Positions 1 through 8,020 of a DNA stretch of 64,000 bases are shown in pieces. The translations under genes and the position numbers were made by a program. The stretch is from a bacterium EF100-94H03 bin56 (lineage in GTDB: Bacteria > Pseudomonadota > Alphaproteobacteria > SP197). The stretch spans positions 1 to 64,000 of the forward strand of contig MPMV01000011.1 in assembly GCA_002238685.1 (NCBI GenBank), read 5' to 3'. Numbering within the stretch: the stretch's first letter is position 1; each line of letters starts with the position of its first letter. The notes under the pieces are model-generated. The model was given only the letters and a program-made list of their open reading frames with translations. It did not search any database and was not told the origin of the DNA.

Positions 1-21
1 TAGGCGGGCATCCACGCGGAG

Positions 22-1035
22 TTGTTCCATGCCCAGCACGTCAAGCAGTTGAAGGGACGCAAGACGGACATCGAGGACAGCCGCTGGCTGGCGACGATCT
101 GCCAGTTCGGTCTGGGGCGGCCGAGCCTGGTGCCGCAGGGAGAGTTCCGTGCCGCCCGCGGCCTCAGCCGCCATCGGCGGACTCTGATCCAGGAGCGCAG
201 CCGGGTGCGCAACCGTGTCCAGAAGGTCATCGACGGTGCCGGCATCAGGATCGGCAGCATTCTCTCCGATGTCTTCGGGACCAACGGCAGGACCATTCTC
301 GAGGGTCTCGTGGCCGGGGCCTCGCGCGAGGACATCCTGGCCGGCCTGACGCGCCATGTCGCCGTGAAGATCGAAGCTCTCGGCGATGCCCTGAGCCTGT
401 CGCTCGGTGACTGGGAGCGCACGATCCTGAGCGATCTCATGGATGCCGAGGGCACTCTCAACAAGCGCATCGCGGTCGTCGAGACCACTCTCATCGAAGG
501 TCTCGCGCCGCACCGCAGGGCCCTCGACATCCTGCAGACCCTGCCCGGCGTCGATGCCGTCGCCGCAGCCTCGATCCTCGCCGAGACCGGTCCCGACATG
601 AGTGTCTTCGGCTCCGCCCACGCCTTCACCGCCTGGGCCGGGCTGTCACCCGGCAACAACGAGAGTGCCGGCAAGCGGCGCTCCGGCGCCACCCGCAAGG
701 GGGCGAAGCACCTGCGGGCCACCCTGGTCGAGGCAGCCCATGCCGCCACACGCACCAGCCACTGCCAGTTCCCCGGCTACAAGCGCGCCATCGCGGCGCG
801 GCGCGGACACAAACGTGCCATCATCGCCACGGCTCACAAGATGGCCCGCATCCTCTATGTCATGCTGCGCGACGCCACGCCGTATCGCGATCCCGGGACC
901 GACTACGAGGCCCTGTTGGTCAACCGCAACGCCTCGCGCTGGCTGCGCCAGCTCGCCAGGTTCGGCGTCCTCCAGGAAGACCGGACAGGAGTATTGCGGG
1001 TCAACTGGGACGCCCTGAGACCCCAGGCCGCCTGA
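22..1035 (+). CDS. IS110-family transposase, 5' end missing
   Basis: Transposase of the IS110/IS1111 type, which uses a DEDD catalytic domain and a C-terminal Transposase_20 domain. The visible part begins in the middle of the DEDD domain (VKQLKGRKTDIEDSRWLA) and runs through the C-terminal domain (TLPGVDAVAAASILAETGP, then AWAGLSPGNNESAGKRRSG). The family is normally about 400 residues or slightly more, so roughly the first 60-80 residues are missing. The frame is open back to a TAG at bases 1-3, so either the gene is interrupted there or the window edge cuts it. The TTG at 22 is only the first possible start and is probably not the real one. Confidence 0.85.
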   Translation: MFHAQHVKQLKGRKTDIEDSRWLATICQFGLGRPSLVPQGEFRAARGLSRHRRTLIQERSRVRNRVQKVIDGAGIRIGSILSDVFGTNGRTILEGLVAGASREDILAGLTRHVAVKIEALGDALSLSLGDWERTILSDLMDAEGTLNKRIAVVETTLIEGLAPHRRALDILQTLPGVDAVAAASILAETGPDMSVFGSAHAFTAWAGLSPGNNESAGKRRSGATRKGAKHLRATLVEAAHAATRTSHCQFPGYKRAIAARRGHKRAIIATAHKMARILYVMLRDATPYRDPGTDYEALLVNRNASRWLRQLARFGVLQEDRTGVLRVNWDALRPQAA

Positions 1036-1160
1036 CCGCCCTGCCCGTGCAGCCGGCAACGCCATCAAGGAGCCAACCGTTCTTCGCCAGGGGTTGACGA
1101 TCGGCCAGATCGACGCCGCACGGTGGCCAGGGCAGAAAACAACAAATCTCCATCAGCGCC

Positions 1161-1460
1161 TCAAAGGCGCCACCGGTGACGTGCGACCCCGCGGCAGAGT
1201 ACTTTCACGGCAAACTTATCACCAATCTTGAATTGAACTGTGATGCCGCGTTCCGTCGAAAACAAAACGCGCCATATGCTGCTCTTGCGGATCGTTTGGA
1301 TCCCGATTGCGTCGTCGGGGTTGACATCCACCGTGACAAAGTTTTTGCCGCAATTAAAGTAAGGTGACGACTCATCTTGTGCTGTAGTCGGGCAGGCAAA
1401 CAACAAGGCGGCGGTGAAAGCAACCGCGATGACGCTGGCGCGGACAAGTCCAGTGTTCAT
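1161..1460 (-). CDS. Small secreted hypothetical protein
   Basis: The chosen ATG at 1460 gives a 99-residue protein with a clear signal peptide: MNTGLVRAS followed by a hydrophobic stretch ending near CPTTAQDES. The frame is open further upstream, but that extension precedes the signal peptide and crosses a perfect palindrome, so the short start is preferred. The mature part contains two cysteines (YFNCGKNF and KVLCRG) that could form a disulfide, and an alternating beta-like pattern (TVQFKIGDKFAVKV). No family is recognised. It is a single gene between IS110 and IS debris. Confidence 0.5.
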   Translation of the reverse strand: MNTGLVRASVIAVAFTAALLFACPTTAQDESSPYFNCGKNFVTVDVNPDDAIGIQTIRKSSIWRVLFSTERGITVQFKIGDKFAVKVLCRGVARHRWRL

Positions 1461-1470
1461 CTTGCAAATT

Positions 1471-1495
1471 CCTACTTGGGAACTTCCCAAGTAGG
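1471..1495. promoter_or_regulatory. Perfect 25-bp palindrome (12-bp arms, 1-bp centre)
   Basis: The arms CCTACTTGGGAA and TTCCCAAGTAGG are exact reverse complements around a single C. The palindrome lies 11 bases upstream of the ATG of the small secreted protein, between its probable promoter and start codon. It could be an operator for a dimeric repressor or a hairpin in the 5' leader. Confidence 0.5.
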
Positions 1496-1746
1496 CAACT
1501 GCACATGGCGTGTCAAGGCAGCCGCCATTGCTCAACCCAACGGGAATGCACACATGGTCAGTCGTCAATGTGCGGCCATTCCCTTGGCTCGAAGCGTGCG
1601 CAACGATCCGCTGCGAATGTCGTTGGTCCCACCGCGCTGCCATCCTGCAAGACGATCGGCGGGTTGCACATGCACTGACCTTGACATCGCTGACATAGCC
1701 TAGATATTCCCATCATTTGCATTTGTCGCAACGCACCTCAATCTGG

Positions 1747-1953
1747 CTACTCATGGTCTCCCTCTTCAACTGGTTTCATCGGCGGCGGTGGCAAAGTCGT
1801 CAGCAGCGTTGCCGCCACCTGTGCCCATTGCACCTGTATCTTCTCAATGCCTGATTGCTCCATGCGATGGCTGGCCGTGGCGTAGAGTTGTGCCGCCAGT
1901 CCCGTGCCGCCAGCGCCACGGAATACTTCATAAGCCTCCATGAAGTCTGTCAT
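1747..1953 (-). CDS. Hypothetical protein, 68 residues
   Basis: A short soluble protein starting MTDFMEAYEVFRGAGG, mostly helical, with a proline-rich end (TLPPPPMKP). An AAGGG run lies about a dozen bases upstream of the ATG and could act as a ribosome site. No family is recognised. It lies alone between the secreted protein and the decayed primase region, so it may be a fragment of a larger lost gene. Confidence 0.35.
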   Translation of the reverse strand: MTDFMEAYEVFRGAGGTGLAAQLYATASHRMEQSGIEKIQVQWAQVAATLLTTLPPPPMKPVEEGDHE

Positions 1954-2329
1954 TAGTCCGTTTTCCCTTACACGTTGTCAGTCCAGGCACTCTAGCACAT
2001 GTCCGGTGTCAGGGCGCAAAGCGGCGAATCTGCCCGTTAGTGCTTGTATACGAGAGAAATTGATTTCTAGAGCGTAACAGGGCTTTTGGCCACTTTGTGT
2101 CCATGGTCAGAATGGCACGTTCAGTGACGCAACCTGCACACCTTTCAACCTCGCCGCTTACCGCCGTCCACGATACCACCACCAGTGTTCAACGGTGCCC
2201 ACCGAACAGACGCCTCTTATGGCGTTTGCCGACATTCTCCCTGACATGCGGGCGGTCCAGTTTCCAAATACCTGCCTCAAGTCTCCAGTTGCCATCCTGT
2301 CCGCGTCATGGTTTCCGAGTACTACCATC
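1954..2329. other. Stretch without a supportable gene
   Basis: About 375 bases with only short, compositionally random open frames on both strands. No RNA gene, repeat or IS terminus was recognised. The left part could hold the promoter of the 68-residue gene. The right part abuts the decayed primase remnant. Confidence 0.4.
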
Positions 2330-2640
2330 CCAATGTCGTCAAAGAAAATTGGAGTATGTCATTGTCGCTTGCCCAAATCCGCACTTCATGCGCAAGGCTG
2401 TCCGGGCGGGGTGTCAGGTGTCAGGTCTCTGGCAAGGTAGCGCCGTGCGCCCTCGGCCAGCCATGCGACAATGACCGCCGCCTTTGAACCGTCTACCGGC
2501 AATTTGTTGTCAATTCGGAATATGCGCAACCGCCGCCGCAGTCCCTTGATTGTGCCGCTTGCGGTCGGCAGTTCATTTGTTGTGATAAACAGCTTTGCAA
2601 TCGGCCGGAATGTGACACTGCCGCAAGATCGTCAAACTTC
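2330..2640 (-). pseudogene. Decayed P4/D5-like phage or plasmid primase-helicase, C-terminal part
   Basis: A continuous frame from 2610 down to the stop at 2386 reads FRPIAKLFITTNELPTASGT, then GLRRRLRIFRI and VAWLAEGARRYLARDL. This is the pattern of the C-terminal half of D5/P4-type primase-helicases: F-x-P-x-x-K-L-x-x-x-T-N-x-L-P, then an arginine-rich RR-R segment, then an AW-x-x-EG-x-x-Y helix. The frame breaks on both sides. An in-frame stop lies just before it, and after the stop a +1 frame continues with VRIWASDNDILQFS, which resembles the following helix. The gene is therefore a frameshifted fragment of a lost prophage or integrated plasmid. The assignment rests on motif recognition only. 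Confidence 0.4.
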
Positions 2641-2948
2641 CGCGGGCAATGAAGATCAAGAGCACGTATACCAGCGCTTCCGTCAGTGTCGTCGATGGAT
2701 CGAACTTCCGCCCCATCACCGGAAGCCGTAGCCCGTGTCCAGAAGTGAGATCGTCGGGAAGCTGCCGAGCTTCGGGCATGGGAAACTTTGGATCGCTCAC
2801 AGTGATGCTCCTTCGCTGTCATCGTCGATTTCGTCCCACATCTGACGAAGGCTACCCCGGATCAGTCAGCAATCTCTTTCAGTGCGGTGGGCTCTGTGAT
2901 ATATGCGAATGAGTACAAGTATTTACATACACAGAGGAGCCCATCCCC

Positions 2949-3488
2949 ATGGCCACACAGTGTACAGCACAGCAGTTTGAGTTTGAAGGCCTCGGACACC
3001 GCCGGATTATGGCCGAATTTGACGGTGGCCGCATGACATCTGACGGCGGCGCGCTGCTGTTGCGGGAAGCAGACAGGCTATTCAATGTCACACAGCGAGT
3101 GGCGGAAGCCTTTGTCGATTACCATGATCCTGGACGCATCGCGCACGATGTGAAGACCCTGGTGGCACAGCGCATCTTCGCCTTGGCCCTGGGGTACGAG
3201 GATCTCAACGATCATGACCGTCTGCGTGACGACCCCGCCTTGACCCTGACCTGCGGGATCGATGACGTGGACGAAGAGAGACCGGCCCGCGAGCGGGACC
3301 GTGACCATGCGCTGACGGCATCGAGCACGCTGAACCGCCTGGAACTCAGCCAACCGGCGGAGGCCTCGAAGGATCGCTGCAAAAAGGTCGTGGCCGACCA
3401 CGGTGCTCTTGTACCGTTCGTACTCACCGGTCTCCCGCACCGCATAGCCGCACACGTCTTCGGCGCATGTGGAGTTGTTTGGCGATGA
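2949..3488 (+). pseudogene. IS1380-family transposase, C-terminally truncated
   Basis: The N-terminal ~150 residues match the IS1380 transposase pattern: RRIMAEFDGGRMTSDGGALL (first catalytic Asp region), LVAQRIFALALGYEDLNDHD, and a degraded ASSTLNRLELS. Full-length family members are about 430-460 residues with two further acidic catalytic residues. Here homology stops near base 3370 and the reading frame runs into unrelated sequence. The element is dead. Its left flank carries an imperfect inverted repeat (GGGCTCTGTG near 2889 and CACAGAGGAGCCC near 2929), which may belong to the IS end. Confidence 0.75.
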
Positions 3489-3555
3489 AGCTGAGGATGT
3501 TCACCCCTTCCGTCAACAATCGTCTCGCGACTGGAGAGCAAATGGAGTTCACCAT

Positions 3556-4383
3556 ATGAAACTCGGCTACTCGGAATTTTCCTTCGGTTATGCGTTTACG
3601 GAAAACCTGATCCGGTGGGCAGCGACGGTCCCCGGCGCAGCACCATACTTTCCGAACCTGTACGACGAAGGTCGGCTCGGGTACGATGTCCGCATAGATT
3701 TTCCAGCTTGTCCGCTATTCTTGCAGTACAAACTGCCCGATCTGATGGTACGGGATACCGCGGGCGAGGTTTCGATACATTCCCTGGCGGGACTTGTGGC
3801 TCCGTTCTTTCGCATGCACCTGATAAAGAGGTATGTCTCACAACAGCACAAACTGCTGATCGATCTTGAACGCCGTCATCCTCATTCGGTGTTCTACGCG
3901 ACCCCAGAACTGAGTTCGCCTGACCTGTTCAATGACGCATACATTTCCGCGGAAGTGCATTTGCAATCAGTGTTGTTTTCGCCGGCCGAGATCGGCTACT
4001 TGCCTGATGATCAACAGCATGTCGTAGCGTATCGCGACAGCCTTCCATATGCCTGGTTCTGTTCCAGACCGCGGAAGATCCGCGCGTTCAGTTTCGGAGA
4101 TGTCATCGGCCCACTGCGGATGTCGTTCGAAGAACCGCGCTATCGAACAGTGGGCGATATGGCTCGAACGACATTGGAAGAGGTTCTTCAGCTGGTCCCA
4201 TGGCAGCTTCGGGAGTCCGTGCAGCGCATCCGGCAAAGCATTCAGGCGAGGAGGGCGAGCCGGGTGGAGCGTCCCGGGATTGACGAGGAGACGACAAGCG
4301 TGATCGAAGACTTGCTCGTGTCCCGGGAACTTTCTCGTGTTGGGCTGGGCGTTGAGTTCGTGGTGGCACAACCACCGGGGTGA
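3556..4383 (+). CDS. Uncharacterised protein of unknown function
   Basis: The start MKLGYSEFSFGYAF at 3556 has a GGAG about eight bases upstream and is preferred over the longer frame, which begins in IS1380 debris. The product has about 275 residues, is soluble, and is rich in aromatic and charged residues, with motifs FPNLYDEGRLGYDVRIDFP, LFLQYKLPDLMVR and FYATPELSS. I have the impression of a widespread hypothetical family found in accessory regions, but I cannot name a domain and assign no function. The C-terminal ~40 residues (after about SIQARRASR) may be non-native because the IS6 element starts close to the stop codon. It is the only apparently intact non-IS gene in this IS cluster. 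Confidence 0.6.
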   Translation: MKLGYSEFSFGYAFTENLIRWAATVPGAAPYFPNLYDEGRLGYDVRIDFPACPLFLQYKLPDLMVRDTAGEVSIHSLAGLVAPFFRMHLIKRYVSQQHKLLIDLERRHPHSVFYATPELSSPDLFNDAYISAEVHLQSVLFSPAEIGYLPDDQQHVVAYRDSLPYAWFCSRPRKIRAFSFGDVIGPLRMSFEEPRYRTVGDMARTTLEEVLQLVPWQLRESVQRIRQSIQARRASRVERPGIDEETTSVIEDLLVSRELSRVGLGVEFVVAQPPG

Positions 4384-4384
4384 C

Positions 4385-5241
4385 TGTCCGGGCCAGGTGG
4401 AGCGGGGTTGAGGCATGAACGAGTTCAAGGGACGTCACTTCCGGGGGGAGATCGTGCTCTGGGCAGTACGCTGGTACTGCCGCTACGGTGTCAGCTACCG
4501 CGACGTTGAAGCGATGATGACTGAGCGCGGCGTCGCGGTCGATCACTCGACGATCTATCGCTGGGTGCAGCACTTCGCTCCGACAATGGAGAAGCGGCTG
4601 CGCTGGCAATGGCGCCACCCGCAGTCGGCGAGCTGGCGGGTCGACGAGACCTACGACAAGGTCCGCGGCAGGTGGGCCTATCTGTACCGCGCGCTCGACA
4701 AGCTCGGGAACACGATCGATTTCTATCTCTCGGCGACCCGTCACACCAAGGCAGCGACGCGGTTTCTTGGCAAGGCGCTGAAGGGGCTGAAGGAGTGGGA
4801 GTGGCCCGAGGTTCTGAATACCGACAAGGCGCCGACCTCCGCCGCTGCCATCGCGGAGCTGAAGGCCGAGGGGAAATGTCCCACAGGCACGAGGCATCGG
4901 CAGGCGAGATATCTCAACAATGTCGTCGAGGCCGACCACGGCAAGCTCAAGTTGCTCGTCCGGCCGGTACGTGGTTTCAAGACGCTGAAGACGGCCTATG
5001 CCACGATCAAGGGCTTCGAGGTCATGCGGGCATTGCGAAGGGGCCCGGCCCGGCATTTCGCCCTGGAAGGCGGCATCGTCGGCGAGGCCAGGCTCATCGA
5101 GCGCGCCCTCGGCCTCGGGCCGGGCGCGCTGACCGTGGCAGTGGCCTTGCTACAGGACCGTCTGGACATCGCAGGAACCTGACGCAAACCCGACTTCCCC
5201 AACCGCGTCTCTACTCCCCGCAAAGTTTGCAACAGAGCTGC
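4385..5241 (+). mobile_element. IS6-family insertion sequence (right end seen, left end unclear)
   Basis: The right terminus is visible at about 5226-5241, where reading inward gives GGCAGCTCTGTTGCAAACTT, matching the GG...TGTTGCAAA core of IS6/IS26 inverted repeats. The junction interrupts the reading frame of the minus-strand IS110 transposase exactly there. No matching left repeat was found upstream of the transposase, so the left end is probably truncated or diverged. The exact left boundary is a guess. Confidence 0.6.
4415..5182 (+). CDS. IS6-family DDE transposase
   Basis: A 255-residue protein of normal length for IS6/IS26 transposases. It contains an N-terminal helix-turn-helix segment (CRYGVSYRDVEAMMTERG, VDHSTIYRWVQHFAP) and the DDE triad in its usual context: WRVDETYDKVRGRW (first Asp), VLNTDKAPTSAAAI (second Asp) and NNVVEADHGKLK (Glu). 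It catalyses replicative transposition. It appears intact and could still act if its ends are functional. A long antisense open frame (4103-5056) is a shadow. Confidence 0.92.
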   Translation: MNEFKGRHFRGEIVLWAVRWYCRYGVSYRDVEAMMTERGVAVDHSTIYRWVQHFAPTMEKRLRWQWRHPQSASWRVDETYDKVRGRWAYLYRALDKLGNTIDFYLSATRHTKAATRFLGKALKGLKEWEWPEVLNTDKAPTSAAAIAELKAEGKCPTGTRHRQARYLNNVVEADHGKLKLLVRPVRGFKTLKTAYATIKGFEVMRALRRGPARHFALEGGIVGEARLIERALGLGPGALTVAVALLQDRLDIAGT

Positions 5242-5865
5242 CTCGCCGGTGGGCAGGCGCAGCTCGTCTAGCCTGTTGGCCGCCTTCTTCAAATCCGGCT
5301 TGAAGTCACGAATGCCGAGGCGCGCCAACGTCGCCTTCATTCGATTGATCACCTTGGTGCACTCCCGCGACCGCGCGACCCTTTCCCGGTGCGGGGTCTT
5401 GGCATCCTCTGCCTCGATCGAAGGAACCACGACCATGCGGCGGTGCTCGGCCTCGCCACGCAGCCAGCCGATGAATGTGCGCATCAGAAGCCGGCAATCC
5501 AGCCGGTCCGTCTTCGCGCGGTGCTGCTCCTGCTTCACGGGGATGCTGCTGGCATGAATGACTTGAGCCTCGATCCCCTGGCGGTCCAGCCAGCGAGCCA
5601 GCCAGAACCCATCCCGGTCCGCCTTGAAGCCAACGCAGATACGTTCAATAGACCGCTCATGCCGTTCAGCCTCGTCGCGCCACCGGTACAACAGCGACAG
5701 CAGACCCGCTTCATCAGCGCCGAGCTTCTTCTCCGGACGGCGTCGGAAGCCGGGAACCAGACCGAAGATAACCCAGCTCGACAAACTCATGTCGATCACT
5801 GCAACAAGCGTTTGATCTTCCTCAAATGGGACGAAAGAGTGGTTGAGGCCATCACCTGATGACAT
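5242..5865 (-). pseudogene. IS110-family transposase, C-terminus removed by IS6 insertion
   Basis: The N-terminal ~207 residues are a classic IS110 DEDD domain: VAVIDMSLSSWVIFGLVPG with the first Asp, RICVGFKADRDGFWLARW, HASSIPVKQEQHRAKTDRLD, and VVPSIEAEDAK. At about base 5241 the frame (RLDELRLPTGE) passes into the IS6 terminal repeat and then reads the transposase antisense. The C-terminal Transposase_20 domain is lost. It differs in sequence from the IS110 copy at the window start, so it is a different IS110 subgroup. Confidence 0.85.
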
Positions 5866-6045
5866 GGGGATTCTCCTGTTCGGGGATGAACTAAAACGAC
5901 GAGACCGTCACGAACCCGTCGCTAGCCCCATAGTATCTACCATGGTGAGAATGGGCGGCTACGTTGGTGAGATTCCGCAGCCGTCTCGAACTCGCGTCTG
6001 CATCGCGACCAGCCGCTCTGATCGCACCTTGGGAATCTGAGGATT

Positions 6046-6651
6046 TCAGTCCTGCAGCGACCTCTGAAACGATGGGTCTGGATCACTGGAACCAGGAAAC
6101 TGCCAGCCCATTTGGGTGACCGAACTGATAACCGCGCACGAAACTTCGGCCACGTGGCGCTGCACCTGATCCAAGAACTCACAGTCAATTGGAGCGTCGA
6201 AGACATTCAGCTTCTGATCGACGAACAGGGGAACAGATGCACCATTCTCGTCGGGTGCTGACCAAGACCCATGACACAAGACGTTTCGAAGCCTTGCGGA
6301 TTTTCGTAGGTGATCAAGCAGAACATCTAAGTTTTCTACAACTGCATCTGGATGTTCGCGAACAGATTTACCGTATTGATCAATAAGATTACCCAAGGGA
6401 TTCGTCAGCGCTCTCTCCAGCGTCGGCAACCATTTTTCAAACGCTGCATCGATTTCTGTCGCCTCATAGCGTCTCGTCGCGGTGAAGGAATAGATTGCCT
6501 TCCCCAGAATCTCCTCCAAGAACCCGTAGGTCGCCACGGCGCGCCCCAGACGCTCCCAGAACACTGCGTCATGACGATGAGTAGGAAAGTCGAACGGGAG
6601 CGCATCCATATCCACAATCCAAGTCATCCCCGCCTTCTCCCAGGACCGCAT
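6046..6651 (-). CDS. HEPN-like small protein, third gene of candidate defence operon
   Basis: About 200 residues, mostly alpha-helical. Residues 122-127 read R-N-V-L-C-H in the segment LRNVLCHGSW, fitting the R-x4-6-H signature of HEPN-fold RNases and toxins. A long helix precedes it (YGFLEEILGKAIYSF), as expected for HEPN bundles. Two starts are possible: ATG 6651 (GGGAG upstream) and ATG 6627 (GGGAGAAGG upstream). It follows the nuclease gene on the same strand after 117 bases, so it may share its transcript or have its own promoter. The HEPN assignment is inferred from the motif and helical pattern, without a profile match. Confidence 0.55.
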   Translation of the reverse strand: MRSWEKAGMTWIVDMDALPFDFPTHRHDAVFWERLGRAVATYGFLEEILGKAIYSFTATRRYEATEIDAAFEKWLPTLERALTNPLGNLIDQYGKSVREHPDAVVENLDVLLDHLRKSARLRNVLCHGSWSAPDENGASVPLFVDQKLNVFDAPIDCEFLDQVQRHVAEVSCAVISSVTQMGWQFPGSSDPDPSFQRSLQD

Positions 6652-6768
6652 AGACCGTCTCCCACTATTTTCTGAACGTACGTGTGTGCTGCCGCCTTAC
6701 TTCTAGCCTGCGCAGCATAGCAGCATAGGCTGCTTGCAGCGTTCCCACTGGGCTGCCACGGTCGAATT

Positions 6769-7998
6769 TCAGCCGCGCAAATTTACTTGCGAGTACGATA
6801 CACCTAGATCTTTCGCGAGCCGGGTCAGGTCGGCCGATAGCCGGCACTCACTGACGAGCAACGAATTTACTGATCTACCGGATTGTTCCTGTGCTTGGAG
6901 CACCGCCTGATACTTTATGCACTGAAAAATGCCGCGTCGAAGATCGTACCAATTCGAATCCCGCGATTTGACCTCAATGGCAAGAAGTTCCCTTGCCGTG
7001 GTAAACACGATGTCAACACGATCACCTGAAAGAAGTTCCTTTTCTGTTTCCACCTTGGCGGATCCAAAACGCCTTCCGATTCTCTTGGGATGTCGCATAA
7101 CCCATATTCGAAGAGCTCTATGGTTGGCACCCTCGCCACCGCCACCTCGTGGAGATCGACTATCCTCTGCGGGCGTACATTGAGGATCAGGGACATATCT
7201 CCCAAACAATTCCCCGTACACCGCATCCCAATCGGGAAACCGATAGACCTCCTCAGCAGCCTGCATCACTAGTTCGGTCCAAAGTTCGGGATGCGAAGTT
7301 CGAACGCCTTCCTCCTCGAGCCGAATCTCGGCGGGGTTCCTGTTTGCTAGGAATTCGCGAGCCTCGTCTCCGGGTTCCCCAGTGTCGTTTCGGACGAGAA
7401 GCACATTGAGCAAAGGGGCATCCTCATCCAACTCTAGAATCCGGTACTGCATCTCCCCCACGACCACACCCATTCTGACGGCCGGGAATATTCGACCAAA
7501 CCCGCATTCCTTCTCCAACCTTGAAGCAGCCTCTCCATAGGTGAGGTTTGTGTGATGTGCCGCCGCACCGACTAGCCAACGTGCAAGTGGTTCGGTTGCC
7601 CGCGGGCTTCCGAGATTCGCATTCGTCGCCTTGATCCGTTCCACGATGCTGTAGCCCAGCACCTCGGAAAGATGGAGTCTGGACTCGTTGGCGTGGAATC
7701 GACCAGGTCCACGTGGCGGCAGCTCCCCCAATCCCTCGTGCACGTGTGCTGCGCGTGCGATCAGCTTCTGGTCGTACCGCCGGTTTCCCACTTCAACGAG
7801 CCATCTGGTCGATCGTCCCCCTCCGTACTTTCGAAGCATCGCATCCAGACCGATGCGATTGAACTCTTCGAGAGCCAGATCAACCCCGTTGCTCGTAATG
7901 CCACCACCCCCCGGATACGCGCCAGATTCGTTGTCTGCGAGAGAGGGCTTCGCCTTCCCCCACACGGCACGCTTTGGCGAGTTTCGCACCGCCGCCAA
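6769..7998 (-). CDS. PD-(D/E)XK nuclease with ScoMcrA-head-like N-terminus
   Basis: 409 residues. The N-terminal part (about residues 38-95: VDLALEEFNRIGLDAMLRKY, then RRYDQKLIARAAH) resembles the small head domain at the N-terminus of ScoMcrA-type restriction enzymes. The C-terminus carries a PD-(D/E)XK nuclease core: D329 in GDRVDIVF and E342-x-K344 in LLAIEVKSR, followed by a helix with FQCIKYQ. The predicted activity is DNA cleavage. The TTG start at 7998 is supported by GGGAGGGAGAG directly upstream. The gene begins 22 bases after the KAP NTPase stop, so the two are almost certainly co-transcribed, suggesting an NTPase sensor or motor with a nuclease effector. The function is inferred; motif residues are seen. 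Confidence 0.7.
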   Translation of the reverse strand: MAAVRNSPKRAVWGKAKPSLADNESGAYPGGGGITSNGVDLALEEFNRIGLDAMLRKYGGGRSTRWLVEVGNRRYDQKLIARAAHVHEGLGELPPRGPGRFHANESRLHLSEVLGYSIVERIKATNANLGSPRATEPLARWLVGAAAHHTNLTYGEAASRLEKECGFGRIFPAVRMGVVVGEMQYRILELDEDAPLLNVLLVRNDTGEPGDEAREFLANRNPAEIRLEEEGVRTSHPELWTELVMQAAEEVYRFPDWDAVYGELFGRYVPDPQCTPAEDSRSPRGGGGEGANHRALRIWVMRHPKRIGRRFGSAKVETEKELLSGDRVDIVFTTARELLAIEVKSRDSNWYDLRRGIFQCIKYQAVLQAQEQSGRSVNSLLVSECRLSADLTRLAKDLGVSYSQVNLRG

Positions 7999-8020
7999 CT
8001 CTCCCTCCCCTGCCTTCTTC

